Shown here one piece after another: positions 52,741 to 64,000 of a stretch of DNA of 64,000 bases. A model generated the notes under the pieces. The model was not told the DNA's origin and made no database searches. It saw nothing but the letters and a program-made list of their open reading frames with translations. Each line of letters opens with the position of its first letter. Position 1 is the stretch's first letter. The translations under genes were made by a program, and so were the position numbers. The stretch is from Chondrus crispus (lineage: Eukaryota > Rhodophyta > Florideophyceae > Gigartinales > Gigartinaceae): the NCBI RefSeq assembly GCF_000350225.1, contig NW_005179231.1, positions 29,811 through 93,810 of the forward strand, in the 5' to 3' direction.

Positions 52741-53615
52741 TTGCACGACACAGACTTCATTGTTGCGGAACGAACAACTTGGCACTTGTCTATTTCCAAC
52801 AACACAAACGTCTGTCATATCACAATGCCATACGTATCCTTGTTTCTCACCTCATCTACCACAACAGAAGCCCATCACCTCGCAAATCTTTCTCACTGCT
52901 TCCCCCTCTCCTTCCTCCCGGCCCGCAGTTACATGGCGCTACATACGTATCGAGGATCCTCCGCGCCTGACGATGATTTGGCTGGTGAGATTTTGAATTG
53001 ATTGCCGAGGGTGGTGTTAGATTGAGAGAATGGAGGTATGATTGCAGTGGAATCTTCCTGACACTTTCTCACCGTCACGACGTATGTGTCTGGAACCGTG
53101 CGGAAGTGATCAGCTTCCATGGCTGTGCAATCGAACCACGAGAGGCTACGATACTGATTCCACTTTCTGTGAACGCATAAAATGCACCACGGGAAAATGT
53201 TTTAAGTGAAAGGGACGTCATCTGGCACTGGCATTGTTGGCAATTTCGTCAAAATCATCTAAGACAATCCACGCAACGAGTTTCGAGCACCTTGCAGTGT
53301 TTTCTTTCTTCTCATTGCCTTAAGGAAATGAGAAGAAAAAAACACAAATGACAATTGTCATTTCTGCGGGTTTTCGTCCAAGTTAAGTAGAATTTCTAAC
53401 TCTGTTCATTCTACTTTCACACCTCCATAATTGTGACGCCTTTCATGAAAAATAAGATCTGTCTCTCAAGCTTGTGTAATTTTTAAAGTACTCAGTGCTT
53501 ATCATGTGACTACACGATCAAGGGATGGTGTCCATCCAGTTCTCTCGTATGTAACAGAGTATTGCCAAGCTGTGAACCATGATTGATGGATGGAAAATCG
53601 TGGCCGCAGGACGCT
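52741..53615. other. Non-coding stretch with two adjacent palindromes
   Basis: No gene supported. A perfect 12-base-pair hairpin stem (TTTCTTCTCATT at 53305-53316, complement at 53327-53338, 10-base loop) is followed by an 18-base perfect palindrome AAATGACAATTGTCATTT at 53346-53363. Confidence 0.5.
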
Positions 53616-54521
53616 CTACAGGCGGTATTGTAATACTGATTTGCTCGAGCATCTCTTCTTCTTGTGCTTTTGGTCTTTTCCGGTACACCTCGCTTTTTTC
53701 TGTTCTGCCACGGAGCCGGACCTATCGCGTGATGGAACCGTCTGCTCATCGTCATTTCGTGCACGCCCCTTACGTGTGCCACTAACCCGCTTGATCCCTG
53801 CACTTCTCTCAGAATCTATCTGGTTTTTGCGTCCGTTCTTGTCTGCGTCTTTATATGAATTGTCTGCTCCCGATTGATTTTCCATCGCTGTTTGGAGAAC
53901 AGAAGCCGGCAGGATTGACACGAAATGCTCTTTTGTTAATGTTCCTAGGAATTTCTTGATGTCCACTGGCATACGGTTATCAGAAACATCTACCTCTTTT
54001 CTTTGGGGAATAGCACTCCGCCTCTGTGCTGACGGTGCTCCTCGTCTCTTGGTGTTCTCATCTTGGGGTTTCAGCGGAGATATTTCGCATTCTTCAGCAG
54101 AGACGTCACTTAGCGATTCTTCTTCACTCACTTCTTTCTTTTGAATGTCTTCTACTACTTCAACAGCTTCTGCCGCCATACTTCAAGTTGGTTGACGAAG
54201 GATCCCGGCTGCTTCTAAGCGTAAGTATGGCTTATCACAGGATTTCAAGGGTGCATGAGTTGGAGCTGCTGTTTCATTTTCCTTCTCGCTCGTCTGTATT
54301 TCTACTTTTCCCGACCGCCGTCTGTCGATACTGTCATCTGCTTTAGGAACAAGATATGTGTAGGCCAGAGCACAAGACTCATTTTTTTCTGCATCAACAC
54401 TCGTTTTCGCCTTACGAGCGCGAGAAAGGTGCTCCACCGCAGCTCTTTTTGTGGATTTCTGGCGCTGCTCCGCAATAGTGCGCACGGCCCCGTAGCCTGC
54501 ACTTTGAGAGATCACGGCCAT
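53616..54521 (-). pseudogene. Unrecognised basic/acidic protein ORF with one in-frame stop
   Basis: About 300 codons on the minus strand from ATG 54521, with one TGA at about 54185-54183 in an otherwise continuous frame. The sequence is rich in charged residues. The first part has RAAVEHLSRARKAKT and the second has an acidic EDIQKKEVSEEESLSD, then DIKKFLGTLTKEHFVSIL and a Lys/Arg-rich tail (KDQKHKKKRCSSK), like a nuclear protein. Upstream, 54540-54770 also reads as charged protein in another frame. It is divergent to the CACTA-like gene starting at 55442 and might be the second gene of the same transposon. No family recognised. Confidence 0.45.
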
Positions 54522-54770
54522 CTCTGGACGGAATGCTGCTTAATTAATGATCTGCTCTCCCAATCTTTTGTCATCGTTGTATATGGAGTTCCAGCTTTTC
54601 GTTTCCCAACCAGGTCGAATCCTCTCGCACACGATGCCATGCATACATCTCTTCATGCCCCTCGTTGAGTTGCTCGTCACTAACATCTTCAGGAAATTCG
54701 AGATACTTTCGGGGATCCCCGACCGCTTGAGCGTTGGCGGGCAACTTGGCATTTTCAAATTTTTTTTTAC

Positions 54771-55441
54771 AACGAAACCAGCTTGCTACGTTAAGATCGC
54801 GTCTAACGACCTTTTGAGCAGGTCTCGAAACGGTTGAAGATGCGTTTTTGGTAAGAGGTAACCTAGTTTAGAGTTGACTTCGCGGATGATTTTCTTCAAG
54901 TCCCTGATCTATTTGAGACTTGTATCAGTCTTGATGATTACTGCTGACTGAAACTCTCGGTTGTTCATCTTTTCATTCGTCGTTTGCTTGAGAAAACATT
55001 TTACGTGATTCTCAAAGAAGTGCCACCCTTGTGTGCTTTGTGCTAACCGCTTTCTTCGCCGATAGGTGTACACAGCTAACTATGCGGTCTCTGTGAAACG
55101 GTATGTCAACGAAACGAATTGAAAGAAGCAATACGCATCTTCGAAAACTTAAATGGATGCACCGCTTCTGGATTTTCTTTCTTTTTGTGGAAACGAAATT
55201 CTACCCTTTGAAGTTCTGGGAACCTCATATAAGCGTTAAATAGACACTTTAGGAACGCGAGCATCCAACTACTTCATGAACCAAAATCGTTTTACTGTAG
55301 CATTTCATGACCATGATCAATGCTCTCTCGATAACCTCAGATGAGTGTGGCTTTGAAAAGCTTCTTGGAGCGTCACACGTGTACTAACGTTTCCATGACC
55401 TTATTTACTGGCTATCTTATTGCATCAGGACGTTCGCTGGC
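54771..55441. other. Intergenic region between divergent ORFs
   Basis: About 670 bases without a supported gene between the minus-strand charged ORF and the plus-strand CACTA-like gene; a shared upstream region is possible. Confidence 0.35.
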
Positions 55442-56337
55442 ATGGAAAGGTTTGTTTGTCCTCCGTGGTTCCAGTGCAGATGCCTTCTGGGCATAGCTAT
55501 TTCTCGAACCACAATGCTCTCGCACCGACGCCACGCCAATCAAAAACGCGTTGATCTTGGTCTTGGGCCGTTCCGTTTGGGACGCAAAGTTGCAAATGGG
55601 TCGACAGACATTTACAATTTCGAATGCATGGACTCACTGATCGATCACCTCTCCGACAATGAAGACGTTCAAGGACCCGTACTACCGCCTGGCATTCACC
55701 ACCCGCACACGCATGCTGAAGACCTACTTGGCGTCGGCGAATATGCCGTTAATGTTTTGAGCGTAGCCAGAAATCTTCTTGTTAGCCCACGTGAATCAAC
55801 TATTTCTTCGAAAGGGGTTTTGGTTCCGTGGCGCAACACTGCTTCGTACGGAGGTTCCCCAAATGTGCACACCATCCTCGAGCGCACAGAGAATCTAGGA
55901 GACGCTAGAGCGATTCCTCTGAATGGATCCGAGTCTCCGTTTTGCAAAGATGGCAATGATCTGCATGTATCGACCAATAGCACACGATCCAGCCCTGACA
56001 TAAATCATCCGACATTGCCCTCTCTATCTGAAAGTATTAGTGAACATTACCTCAAATTGGCAATACGGATCTCGAGCTATCTGATGATGACTCCCTTGAT
56101 GGATATGACAACCACCACGTTGACGAAGACGTAGAAGGCCATGGGGACGATGATGAAGAGCTTTTGGATGATGCTGAGCATGACATGGAAGATCCCCATC
56201 TCAATCTTGAAGTTTTGAATACCGAAACCGGCGGCGAGGAGGAAGATGCTCTTAGATATGGTTCAATGAATGGGGGCGGTGCGTTTTCGAGGAATCCACA
56301 GTTGCATTCTTGGTTGGTTGCAAATCGGAATGTGTAA
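55442..56337 (+). pseudogene. Left part of a CACTA/Tnp2-like transposon gene, frameshifted
   Basis: ATG 55442 opens about 205 codons (basic, with HRRHANQKRVDLG). Near 56060 the coding frame moves, and the second frame continues as a strongly acidic segment (LELSDDDSLDGYD, GDDDEELLDDAEHD) to a TAA at 56335. A basic N-terminus followed by an acidic stretch is common ahead of Tnp2 catalytic domains. The catalytic domain itself lies at 63549-64000, beyond Copia-E, which inserted 85 bases after this stop. The link between the two halves is positional inference; an intron between them is possible. Confidence 0.5.
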
Positions 56338-56426
56338 AATATTCTACCGACATTCGTTGAAGGAAACTTTCATGGATGAAGCGTGCAAAATCCTTGAAGC
56401 ACCATCTCAGCAATAGAAGACGATAT

Positions 56427-57365
56427 TGTTGTAATTCTACGACCACATGCTGATATGCATGACACACGACGACAGGTATGACACGTGTAAAATCGAAAAC
56501 ACTCCGCGTGACGAGCTGAGCAAGTTTGATTTTCAACGTGTGCACGTGTGATTTCTGTACACGGTTGCACTCTACAGTACTGCAGGAGCAAGTTCAGTTT
56601 TCAACGTGTACACGTGTGAAATATGTACACGGTTGCGGTGTACAGTTCAATCTGAGCATGTTTCATTTTCTCCGCCCGACACGTGTATGACCTGGACACA
56701 TGTCCTCATTACACTGTCGGACGCGTGCAGTACACCTGCAGTCTTACAGACAAAGTATAGAACCTTGGTGGCGGGTGCCTGGCACGTGCCAAAGGTTTAC
56801 AGCGTCCATGGAGTGCAGCACGGGTACAGCAGGACACAAAGATACCGTTGCGCGAGTTTTGAATTCGTAAGGCAAAATGTGCACTGTTGTAATTGACAGT
56901 GGACAGAACCTCACGAGAGATTCAGATTCATAAGGCAACGTGTGCGCTGTAAACAGTCCTTGCAGGATTGATTTGAATTCGTAAGGCAACGTGTGAGCTG
57001 TAAACGTGCCTTACGAATTTGTGCCACGCTGGATTTGGAATAGTAAGGGAATTTGTGCTTTGCTGTGCTTTGTTGTACTGCCTTACTAATTTCTCCGTCA
57101 TGACAGTGCTAATTCGTAAGGCGGTTTTCTGTTCTGTTTGTTGGGCCATCGCCAGTTTGGCTGAGTAGCAAGACGGGCACATGTGTTAGAGCCAATACAT
57201 TTGTAGTATGTGTGTCGTAGTGTTTGGTAGTAGAGTTCTAGAAGATTGCAGAAGTGTATAAGTAGCGCCAGAAGTTGGCGACTCAAAGTAAATCGGTACC
57301 CAATCCTTCAACTTCACCTCATCAACCGTCCTTCGATTTCCCTTTGCCCCGCTGACCTTCCACGA
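56427..57365 (+). repeat. 5' LTR (type 1) of Copia-E
   Basis: 939 bp, ends TGTTGTAATTC...CTTCCACGA. Includes ACACGTGT palindromes, repeated AATTCGTAAGGCA motifs and the TATA box at 57257. The terminal CGA is set by the GATAT duplication and by the adjoining primer site. Confidence 0.93.
57257..57280 (+). promoter_or_regulatory. Copia LTR core promoter: TATAAGTA plus dyad
   Basis: TATAAGTA at 57257-57264 is followed by CGCCA-GAAGT-TGGCG at 57266-57280. The same TATA-dyad arrangement is present in type-2 LTRs and, with a paired base change, in the type-3 LTR at 50581-50602. Confidence 0.7.
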
Positions 57366-57379
57366 GGTTATGGGCCCAG
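57366..57379 (+). other. Half-tRNA primer-binding site of Copia-E
   Basis: GGTTATGGGCCCAG abuts the LTR. It is complementary to the anticodon stem-loop of initiator tRNA-Met (TGGGCCCATAACC), as in Drosophila copia, where a cleaved tRNA-Met half primes synthesis. Confidence 0.8.
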
Positions 57380-58489
57380 TTCAACGTTATTGTTCCGCTG
57401 TGTGAGTGCTCGTTCTCAGATTCTGCTGCCGTTTTCGTGTTTGTTTCTGCTGTCGTTCTCGTTTTGGTCTCCGCTGTTGTTCTCGTTTTGGTTTCTGCTG
57501 TCGTTTCCGCCGCCGTTTGCATCGCCGCCGTCGTTCGTTTCGTTCTATTGTCGTCTACTTGCTGTCGTTATCATCTTGGTCGTTCGTCTCCGTCTACCTG
57601 CTGTCGTTTCAACTTGGTGGATCTTCTTCGTGTCTGTTGCAGCTTGGTCTTGGCAATCGTTGTGTGAGCTGTGGGTGTAGTCCCTAGTCGCCAACGTACC
57701 ATATCAATCCAAGAAGACTGCCCTTCGATCACGCCGGTGATCGTCGTAGCTGCCGATACCCTCGCTCTTGGTGAAAGGCTTGTGCCATTGGAAATCTGAC
57801 TTGAGCGAGGGTCCGACCAAGAATCGTCGAGAGACGAAACACTGATCCTCGGGGAGGATCACAGTGTACTGGTCTAGTCGATCCGCACTCTGCCTTCGGG
57901 AGGTGCGTCGGCGGTGTGGGTAACGCTCTCGGTATTAGGCCCTATAGGTACGACTTCGGTCCTCTGGGTGAAGAGAATACGTGCCTAAACACTGAACCTC
58001 TCACTATACGTGTATAACGTCGCGTACCTTGATTAAGTTCGCACGGAAGAGGGTGACCCAAGGAGTGATTGTGAACGAATCACACGAGTACGACGAAGGC
58101 AGTTTCATTGTTGTGTTGTGGGAGACCCTCTGAGGCAGTACCGTATCAAGTTTGGACAAGCCGATTTAGGTTGCAGGGACCGTTCGCGGTAGTGACCAAA
58201 AGTCCTGGTTCGTCTACAGGCAAAGTGTTGTGCTTACTCGTGGCACGTTTGATTTAGTTCACAGTCGAAAGACCCGCACTGGCCGACATACAGGGGTAGC
58301 GCCCTAAGGCATTTTTAAGAAGAATACGCTTGTTCCGCTCCGCCGGGAACAAGCACCAAGAACGTTTCCGAGTAATCGCTACAAACTTCTTATACGGGTG
58401 GGCTTGCCATTGTGTTGACTATCGGTTAACGGCTTGGGATCCCGGAACAGAAGACCTTGTATACTCGAAGGGTACATCCATTCGGCGAA
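57380..58489 (+). other. Copia-E leader
   Basis: 1.1-kb untranslated leader between primer site and Gag. The first part is a T/C/G-rich low-complexity stretch (about 57400-57660) and the second part is conserved with the leaders of Copia-B and -C. No gene supported. Confidence 0.7.
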
Positions 58490-61400
58490 ATGGATGACCA
58501 AAGCTCTGCATCGGTCAGAATCGAGAAGCTGACCGCATCTAACTTTTACATCTGGAAGCAGAAAATCCAGCTACTGCTTGCTCTCCGAGATGTCGATCAA
58601 TACGTTTTTGATGATATCCCGGAGAATGCGACCTCAGATGACCGGAGAAAGTGGATCCGTGGTGACGCAAAAGCCAAGGCAGTCATCGGACTCACGCTTT
58701 CTGATGACTACTTGCAACATGTGCGAGGGTGTAGCAGTGCGAAAGAGACATGGGAAGCAATTCTGAATGTGTTTGAGCGTCATACTTTGCTCAACAAACT
58801 TGCCGCCCGTCGCGACTTTTACACTGTATCCATGCTCCCATCCGAGAAAGTGCTCGTGTTCATCAATCGTGTGAAGCAACTTGCTGCCAGATTGCAGTCA
58901 ATGAGTGTTGAGATTGACGATAAAGAAATTGCAATGGCTGTGTTGAATGGCTTGCCTCCACGATTCGATAACTTGATTGTTGCTCTTGACGCACTTGGCA
59001 ATGAAGATAAAGTGTTTGGACTCGAGTTTGTGAAGAGTCGTCTGCTGCAAGAAGAGCAACGAGAAAGCATGAAGACCGCTTCTGCTTCATCACCACATGC
59101 ACCTGCACTGGTCAATCGTATGCCTATTCGACGCGATATGAAATGTACGAATTGCAATAGACATGGGCATACTGCAGCGCGTTGCTGGGGCAAGGACGTG
59201 AATGGGCGCCGACCTGCACCGCCAGATGGGTTTCGGTCACGCAACACTGGCTTAAAGCCAAGTGCATTCGTTTCTCGAGATGACAATTCTACTGCTGCCT
59301 TTGCGGAGAGTGACTTTACTTGCTTGCTTTCGACTTCCACTCCAGAAAAGAGGGCTGCAAACGCAAGGTCATGGCTTGTCGATTCCGGTTGCAGCGCTCA
59401 CATAACGTTTGATCGCTCTTTGTTCGTTATGTATGAACAGATGCAATCTGGATCAGTTGAGATGGGCACGAAGGCTAGAGCTAATGTCGCTGGTCGCGGC
59501 GAGGTAGAATTCATGTTGAACGTCAACGGTAGTTCCCATCCTTGCAAATTGTCAAACGTTTTGCATGTCCCTGATTTCGGGTATTCGCTACTGTCTGTTA
59601 GCCAAATGGTTTCAAAGGGTTTGCAAGTGTCATTTGAAAATGAAAAATGCCGCGTTACTGCAGGACCAACTGTAGTTGCCACAGCGAGTCAAGTTGGGAT
59701 TTGTACATACTTGACGTCATGAATGAAACCTTTTCTGCTCACGTAGTTACCCTGCAGACGCTACATGAACGCATGGCCCATGTTAATGTACAAGGAATCG
59801 CATCAATGATTCACAATAATGTGGTAAGTGGTATCAACGTTCGTCAAAGCGATGTCATCAGTGCTATGAAGCCGAAGTCTGACAATCACTCTCTCATTTG
59901 TCCTGCGTGTGTGTTCGGCAAAGCAACGCGATCAGTAATCCCAAAACAGCGATCATCGTCTCGAGCACAGAACTGTCTTGACTTGGTACATTCTGATGTC
60001 TGCGGTCCACTTGAAGTACAGTCCATTGGTGGTTCGAGATACTTCATTACATTTGTAGATGATCACTCGAACTGGGTTGTTGTGTACACGATGAGAAATA
60101 AATCCGAGGCGTTTGCAAAATACAAGTTGTATGAAAAGTTGGCTCAAACCCACACTGGTCGCAAAGTAAAGGTGCTTCGCACTGATCGAGGGGGAGAGTA
60201 CTTGTCGACGGAATTCAAGTCGCATTTAGATTTAAACGGTACGCAGCACCAACTCACAACGGCGTACACCCCTGAACAAAACGGTGTTGCTGAACGTTTA
60301 AATCGAACTTTGATTGATCTTGTCCGCTCAATGCTTTCTCATAAACAGGTCAGTAAGCGATTCTGGGCCGAGGCTCTTGCCACTTCGGTATATGTACGTA
60401 ATCGAGTTACTTCACGCGCTTTGCCCGTTAATACAACTCCGCACCACATTTGGATGAATTCCACTCCAAATGTTGGCCATTTGCGAGTATTTGGGTCAAA
60501 GTGTTGGTATACATTACCAAAATTAGAGCTCCGTAAGCTGGACTTGCGAGCGCGTGAAGGGATGTTTCTTGGGTACTCGCAATGCAGTAAGGCATACAAA
60601 CTTTGGGACGGAGAGTTGAATAAAATTGTTGTGTCACGGGATGTCAAGTTTGATGAATCGACATGTGGTATGCATGACATTCCTGCACACGAAAGTGATT
60701 CAATCAACTCTGATGTTGACGTTGTACTGCTCGATGGCGACAATGGGAATACAGCTGATACCCCAAATACGGATGAGGTCGGTTCTGAAGAGAACGAAGT
60801 TTCGGAGGAGGTTCTTGAACACGATGGCGCTCATTCTGTAAGTGAGAATGATGAAGATGAAGATGATGTACCAACTGCCGTCGAAACTCCGAATGTCACC
60901 CCTCCAACTCCGACTCCAGCTGTGCGAAGATCGTCTCGAGTCAGCAGACCTCCCAGATCATGGTGGAGGAGCAACTTTGCAGCTGCTCTTCTTTCACATG
61001 CGCATGTCGCTATTGAAGGTCCCAAGACTTTCAACCAGGCAACCAACGGTCCTAGAGCTGCATTTTGGCAGACCGGCATTGAGAAAGAACTTGCCTCGCA
61101 GACCAAGAATCGGACTTGGAAACTTGTTCCTCGATCTGAGGCGTCAAACATCTTGACATCTCGATGGGTTTTCAATGTCCAGCAACTGCCTGATGCAAAT
61201 GGCAATATAGTTGAAAGTGCAAAAGCCAGACTTGTTGCTCGTGGATTCCAGCAAGTGCAAGGTCTTGACTATACTGAGACATATGCCCCCGTCATAAAGT
61301 TTACCACTATTCGTCTATTTCTTGCCTTAGTTGCTCATTACGACCTCGAACTTCATCAGATGGATGTCGTGACTGCGTTTTTGAACGGTGACTTGGATGA

Positions 61401-62598
61401 AGACATCTACATGGAGCAACCCGAAGGGTGCATTGACAAAAGCAAAAGTGACCACGTGTGCAAACTTTTGAAAGCACTTTACGGTCTTAAACAAGCACAT
61501 CGTCAATGGCATGCCAAAGTGGATGATTTCTTAATTGGTGAATTGGGATTCGAGACTTCGCGTAGTGATCCTTGTCTCTACATTAAACGCATCGGTAACA
61601 CTATCATGCTGATTGCACTTTATGTCGATGACTTGTTACTCGCCGGTAGTGATATCGATGCCATCAAATGGATGAAGAGGGAGCTTAATAAACGGTCTGA
61701 GATGAAAGACCTTGGTGAAGCAAAAGTCTGCATTGGTCTTGAAATTCAAAGGGATCGCACCGCCAAGACTTTGAGTCTCACTCAAACTAAGTATGCATCG
61801 AAAGTGCTTGAGCGTTTTGGAATGTCAACGTGTAACCCCTCTCTGACTCCAATGGAACAAGGTCACACAACCACAATTTCAACCGAAAACGACTCCGAAA
61901 CAAATGCACCGTATCGTGAGACAGTGGGATCCCTGATGTACTTGATGGTTGGCACTCGTCCAGACTTGGCATATGCGATTGGAAAGCTTTCTCAACATTC
62001 TGCCAACCCATGTGAGTCACACTGGGCAGGTGTGAAACGGGTAATGCGATACGTGCAAGGGACTCAAAACTTAGGAATCGTGTTTGACAATAAATCTAAA
62101 TCGCCGGAGTTGTTCGGCTTCAGTGATGCTGACTGGGCCGGTTGTTCAGACTCTCGCAAGTCGACCAGCGGATATGTTTTCAAGCTCTGCGGTGGAGCGA
62201 TCAGTTGGAGTTCCCGGAAACAGACTGTGGTTGCAACTTCGACGTGTGAAGCTGAGTACATTGCACTATGTGAAGCGTGTAAGGAGGCGACTTGGCTGCG
62301 TCAAGTGGTTGCTGATGTTCTTGGACTTGATTCTGATCCCACGATTATGATGGGGTGTGACAATGCAGGGACTATTTCGTATGGACAGAATGAATCGGTC
62401 AACCGTCGTAACAAACATGTTGATGTGAAATACCACTATGTACGAGATGCAATTAAGAGAAACGTCATTTCTTTGTCGCATTGCCCGACCACTTCCATGC
62501 CTGCAGATATCCTGACGAAAGTCCTTGGGCGAGTTCTGTTCCAGAAGTTTGTAGAACTTCTAGGGCTTGCAGTAACTACTTCTGGTAAAAGCATGTGA
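58490..62598 (+). pseudogene. Copia-E Gag-Pol with a single one-base deletion
   Basis: ATG 58490 (MDDQSSASVRIEK). Gag covers residues 1-215 and the knuckle CTNCNRHGHTAARC about 225-238. The protease has an intact DSG (WLVDSGCSAH). The integrase finger (HERMAHVN ... CPACVFG) and core (HSDVCGP, RTDRGGEY, TPEQNGVAERLNR) follow. RT has QMDVVTAFLNGDL and YVDDLLLAGSD; RNase H has DADWAGCSDS. At 59696-59698 three G are found where relatives have four, which shifts the frame between protease and integrase; the rest of Pol is open to TGA at 62596. Apart from this slip all catalytic motifs are intact. A sequencing error in the G run is a possible alternative. Confidence 0.9.
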
Positions 62599-62609
62599 TC
62601 GAGGGGGAG

Positions 62610-63548
62610 TGTTGTAATTCTACGACCACATGCTGATATGCATGACACACGACGACAGGTATGACACTTGTAAAATCGAAAACACTCCGCGTGACGAGCT
62701 GAGCAAGTTTGATTTTCAACGTGTGCACGTGTGATTTCTGTACACGGTTGCACTCTACAGTACTGCAGGAGCAAGTTCAGTTTTCAACGTGTACACGTGT
62801 GAACTATGTACACGGTTGCGGTGTACAGTTCAATCTGAGCATGTTTCATTTTCTCCGCCCGACACGTGTATGACCTGGACACATGTCCTCATTACACTGT
62901 CGGACGCGTGCAGTACACCTGCAGTCTTACAGACAAAGTATAGAACCTTGGTGGCGGGTGCCTGGCACGTGCCAAAGGTTTACAGCGTCCATGGAGTGCA
63001 GCACGGGTACAGCAGGACACAAAGATACCGTTGCGCGAGTTTTGAATTCGTAAGGCAAAATGTGCACTGTTGTAATTGACAGTGGACAGAACCTCACGAG
63101 AGATTCAGATTCATAAGCCAACGTGTGCGCTGTAAACAGTCCTTGCAGGATTGATTTGAATTCGTAAGGCAACGTGTGAGCTGTAAACGTGCCTTACGAA
63201 TTTGTGCCACGCTGGATTTGGAATAGTAAGGGAATTTGTGCTTTGCTGTGCTTTGTTGTACTGCCTTACTAATTTCTCCGTCATGACAGTGCTAATTCGT
63301 AAGGCGGTTTTCTGTTCTGTTTGTTGGGCCATCGCCAGTTTGGCTGAGTAGCAAGACGGGCACATGTGTTAGAGCCAATACATTTGTAGTATGTGTGTCG
63401 TAGTGTTTGGTAGTAGAGTTCTAGAAGATTGCAGAAGTGTATAAGTAGCGCCAGAAGTTGGCGACTCAAAGTAAATCGGTACCCAATCCTTCAACTTCAC
63501 CTCATCAACCGTCCTTCGATTTCCCTTTGCCCCGCTGACCTTCCACGA
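62610..63548 (+). repeat. 3' LTR (type 1) of Copia-E
   Basis: 939 bp after the polypurine tract GATCGAGGGGGAG. Differences from the 5' LTR include ACTTGT for ACGTGT near 62669, GAACTATG for GAAATATG near 62803, and AAGCCAA for AAGGCAA near 63118. Confidence 0.93.
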
Positions 63549-64000
63549 GATATGAGCAATATTTCTCGCGCATCAGGGCTTCAGTACGAGTTAGAGAACT
63601 ACACCGTGTGTGACGGTCACATGGCGTTTGTTTCTCCTCCTGATTCGGACATCTCCATCTTGTCTTGTACAGAATGTGGCGCGGCTGCTCCAACTGAAAT
63701 CAACCCTGAGTACTCGTATCAGTATCTACCTCTGATACCACGTTTGAAGGCTGTGGTCGCATATTCGAAAACCAATGACCAGCTGTACTCTTATCGGCGA
63801 TCTCGTGATTCAGAGGAAGAGTTAGTACGGGACTACTTTGACGGCAAAGCGTACAGAGATGTATGCGATGCTTATGGAGGGGGCCATTGCTTGAAGGACG
63901 ATGTTTTCATACTTGCGTCTACAGACGGATTCTCGCCGTTCAAGAACAGAAGCTACGCTCTGTGGTCCCTTGCGGCTATAAACTTTTACCTTTCCCCTTT
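63549..64000 (+). CDS. Tnp2-type (CACTA) transposase domain, 3' partial
   Basis: Open frame from the Copia-E boundary to the right edge of the window. It contains a Cys pair finger (VCDGHM ... CTECG), then YLPLIPRLKAVVAYSK, RDYFDGKAYRDV and ILASTDGFSPFKNRSYALW. That order matches the N-terminal half of the transposase family tnp2 of CACTA (En/Spm) elements, including the conserved Asp of the STDGFSPF block. Copia-E's target site lies directly upstream, so the gene was split by that insertion; its likely 5' part is at 55442-56337. The rest lies beyond the window. Confidence 0.72.

Larger units (their letters stand above)
56427..63548 (+). mobile_element. Copia-E: complete, young Copia element (subfamily I)
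   Basis: 7,122 bp with 939-bp LTRs that differ at about three positions, flanked by the perfect target duplication GATAT (56422-56426 and 63549-63553). Leader, Gag, protease, integrase, RT, RNase H and polypurine tract are all present in Copia order. The only coding defect seen is a one-base deletion in the protease-integrase region. The low LTR divergence makes it the most recent large insertion in the window. Confidence 0.95.

Noticed and set aside
52513..53001. A 162-codon ORF across the right end of the MITE
   Set aside because: It crosses the MITE boundary and is composed of terminal-repeat and flanking AT-rich sequence; no domain or start context.
9781..62598. Repeat-induced point mutation (C-to-T) as the cause of the element defects
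   Set aside because: The defects are mixed: insertions, a one-base deletion, a tandem duplication and nonsense codons from several base changes. No uniform C-to-T bias is evident by eye.

Overview
The window is eukaryotic nuclear DNA. It holds three intron-free housekeeping genes at the left end, followed by about 58 kb of nested transposable elements. Uninterrupted eukaryotic genes packed a few hundred bases apart beside a large LTR-retrotransposon desert suggest a compact, intron-poor genome, most likely a red alga (a florideophyte such as Chondrus would fit). That assignment is inference only.

Layout. 1-5.4 kb: three plus-strand genes, a ULP1-type SUMO protease (N-terminus off the window), the flap endonuclease FEN1 with E2F-type sites in its upstream region, and a DDX18/HAS1 RNA helicase. 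5.77-8.64 kb: a pogo-like DNA transposon with TA target duplication, its transposase split by a precise solo LTR. 9.02-14.07 kb: a complete minus-strand Ty3/Gypsy element (Gypsy-1, TSD TAGTG). 14.1-16.1 kb: a tRNA-headed SINE-like piece and a piggyBac-type transposase fragment. 16.12-27.22 kb: a second, 11.1-kb minus-strand Gypsy element (Gypsy-2) with a chromodomain integrase. It also carries a 747-codon gene on the opposite strand with its own TATA box. 27.2-49.1 kb: a pile-up of four Copia elements (A, B, C, D) in two subfamilies that differ in LTR, linker and protease active site. Solo LTRs and a 374-bp TRIM are nested in it. 49.1-56.4 kb: an unrecognised degraded minus-strand gene split by a 1.25-kb solo LTR, a TA-flanked MITE, a broken minus-strand ORF and the left part of a CACTA/Tnp2-like gene. 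56.43-63.55 kb: a young complete Copia element (E, TSD GATAT). 63.55-64 kb: a Tnp2 transposase domain.

How the parts relate. The Copia elements and the TRIM share a primer-binding site complementary to the initiator-tRNA anticodon arm and a nearly identical polypurine tract, so one replication machinery could serve all of them. Copia subfamily II has lost its protease catalytic motif in both copies seen, and the TRIM has no genes; both look parasitic on subfamily I. Nearly every transposable-element gene carries a frameshift, nonsense codon or insertion. The strongest candidates for undescribed biology are the ambisense gene of Gypsy-2 and the TRIM with tRNA-like promoter boxes.
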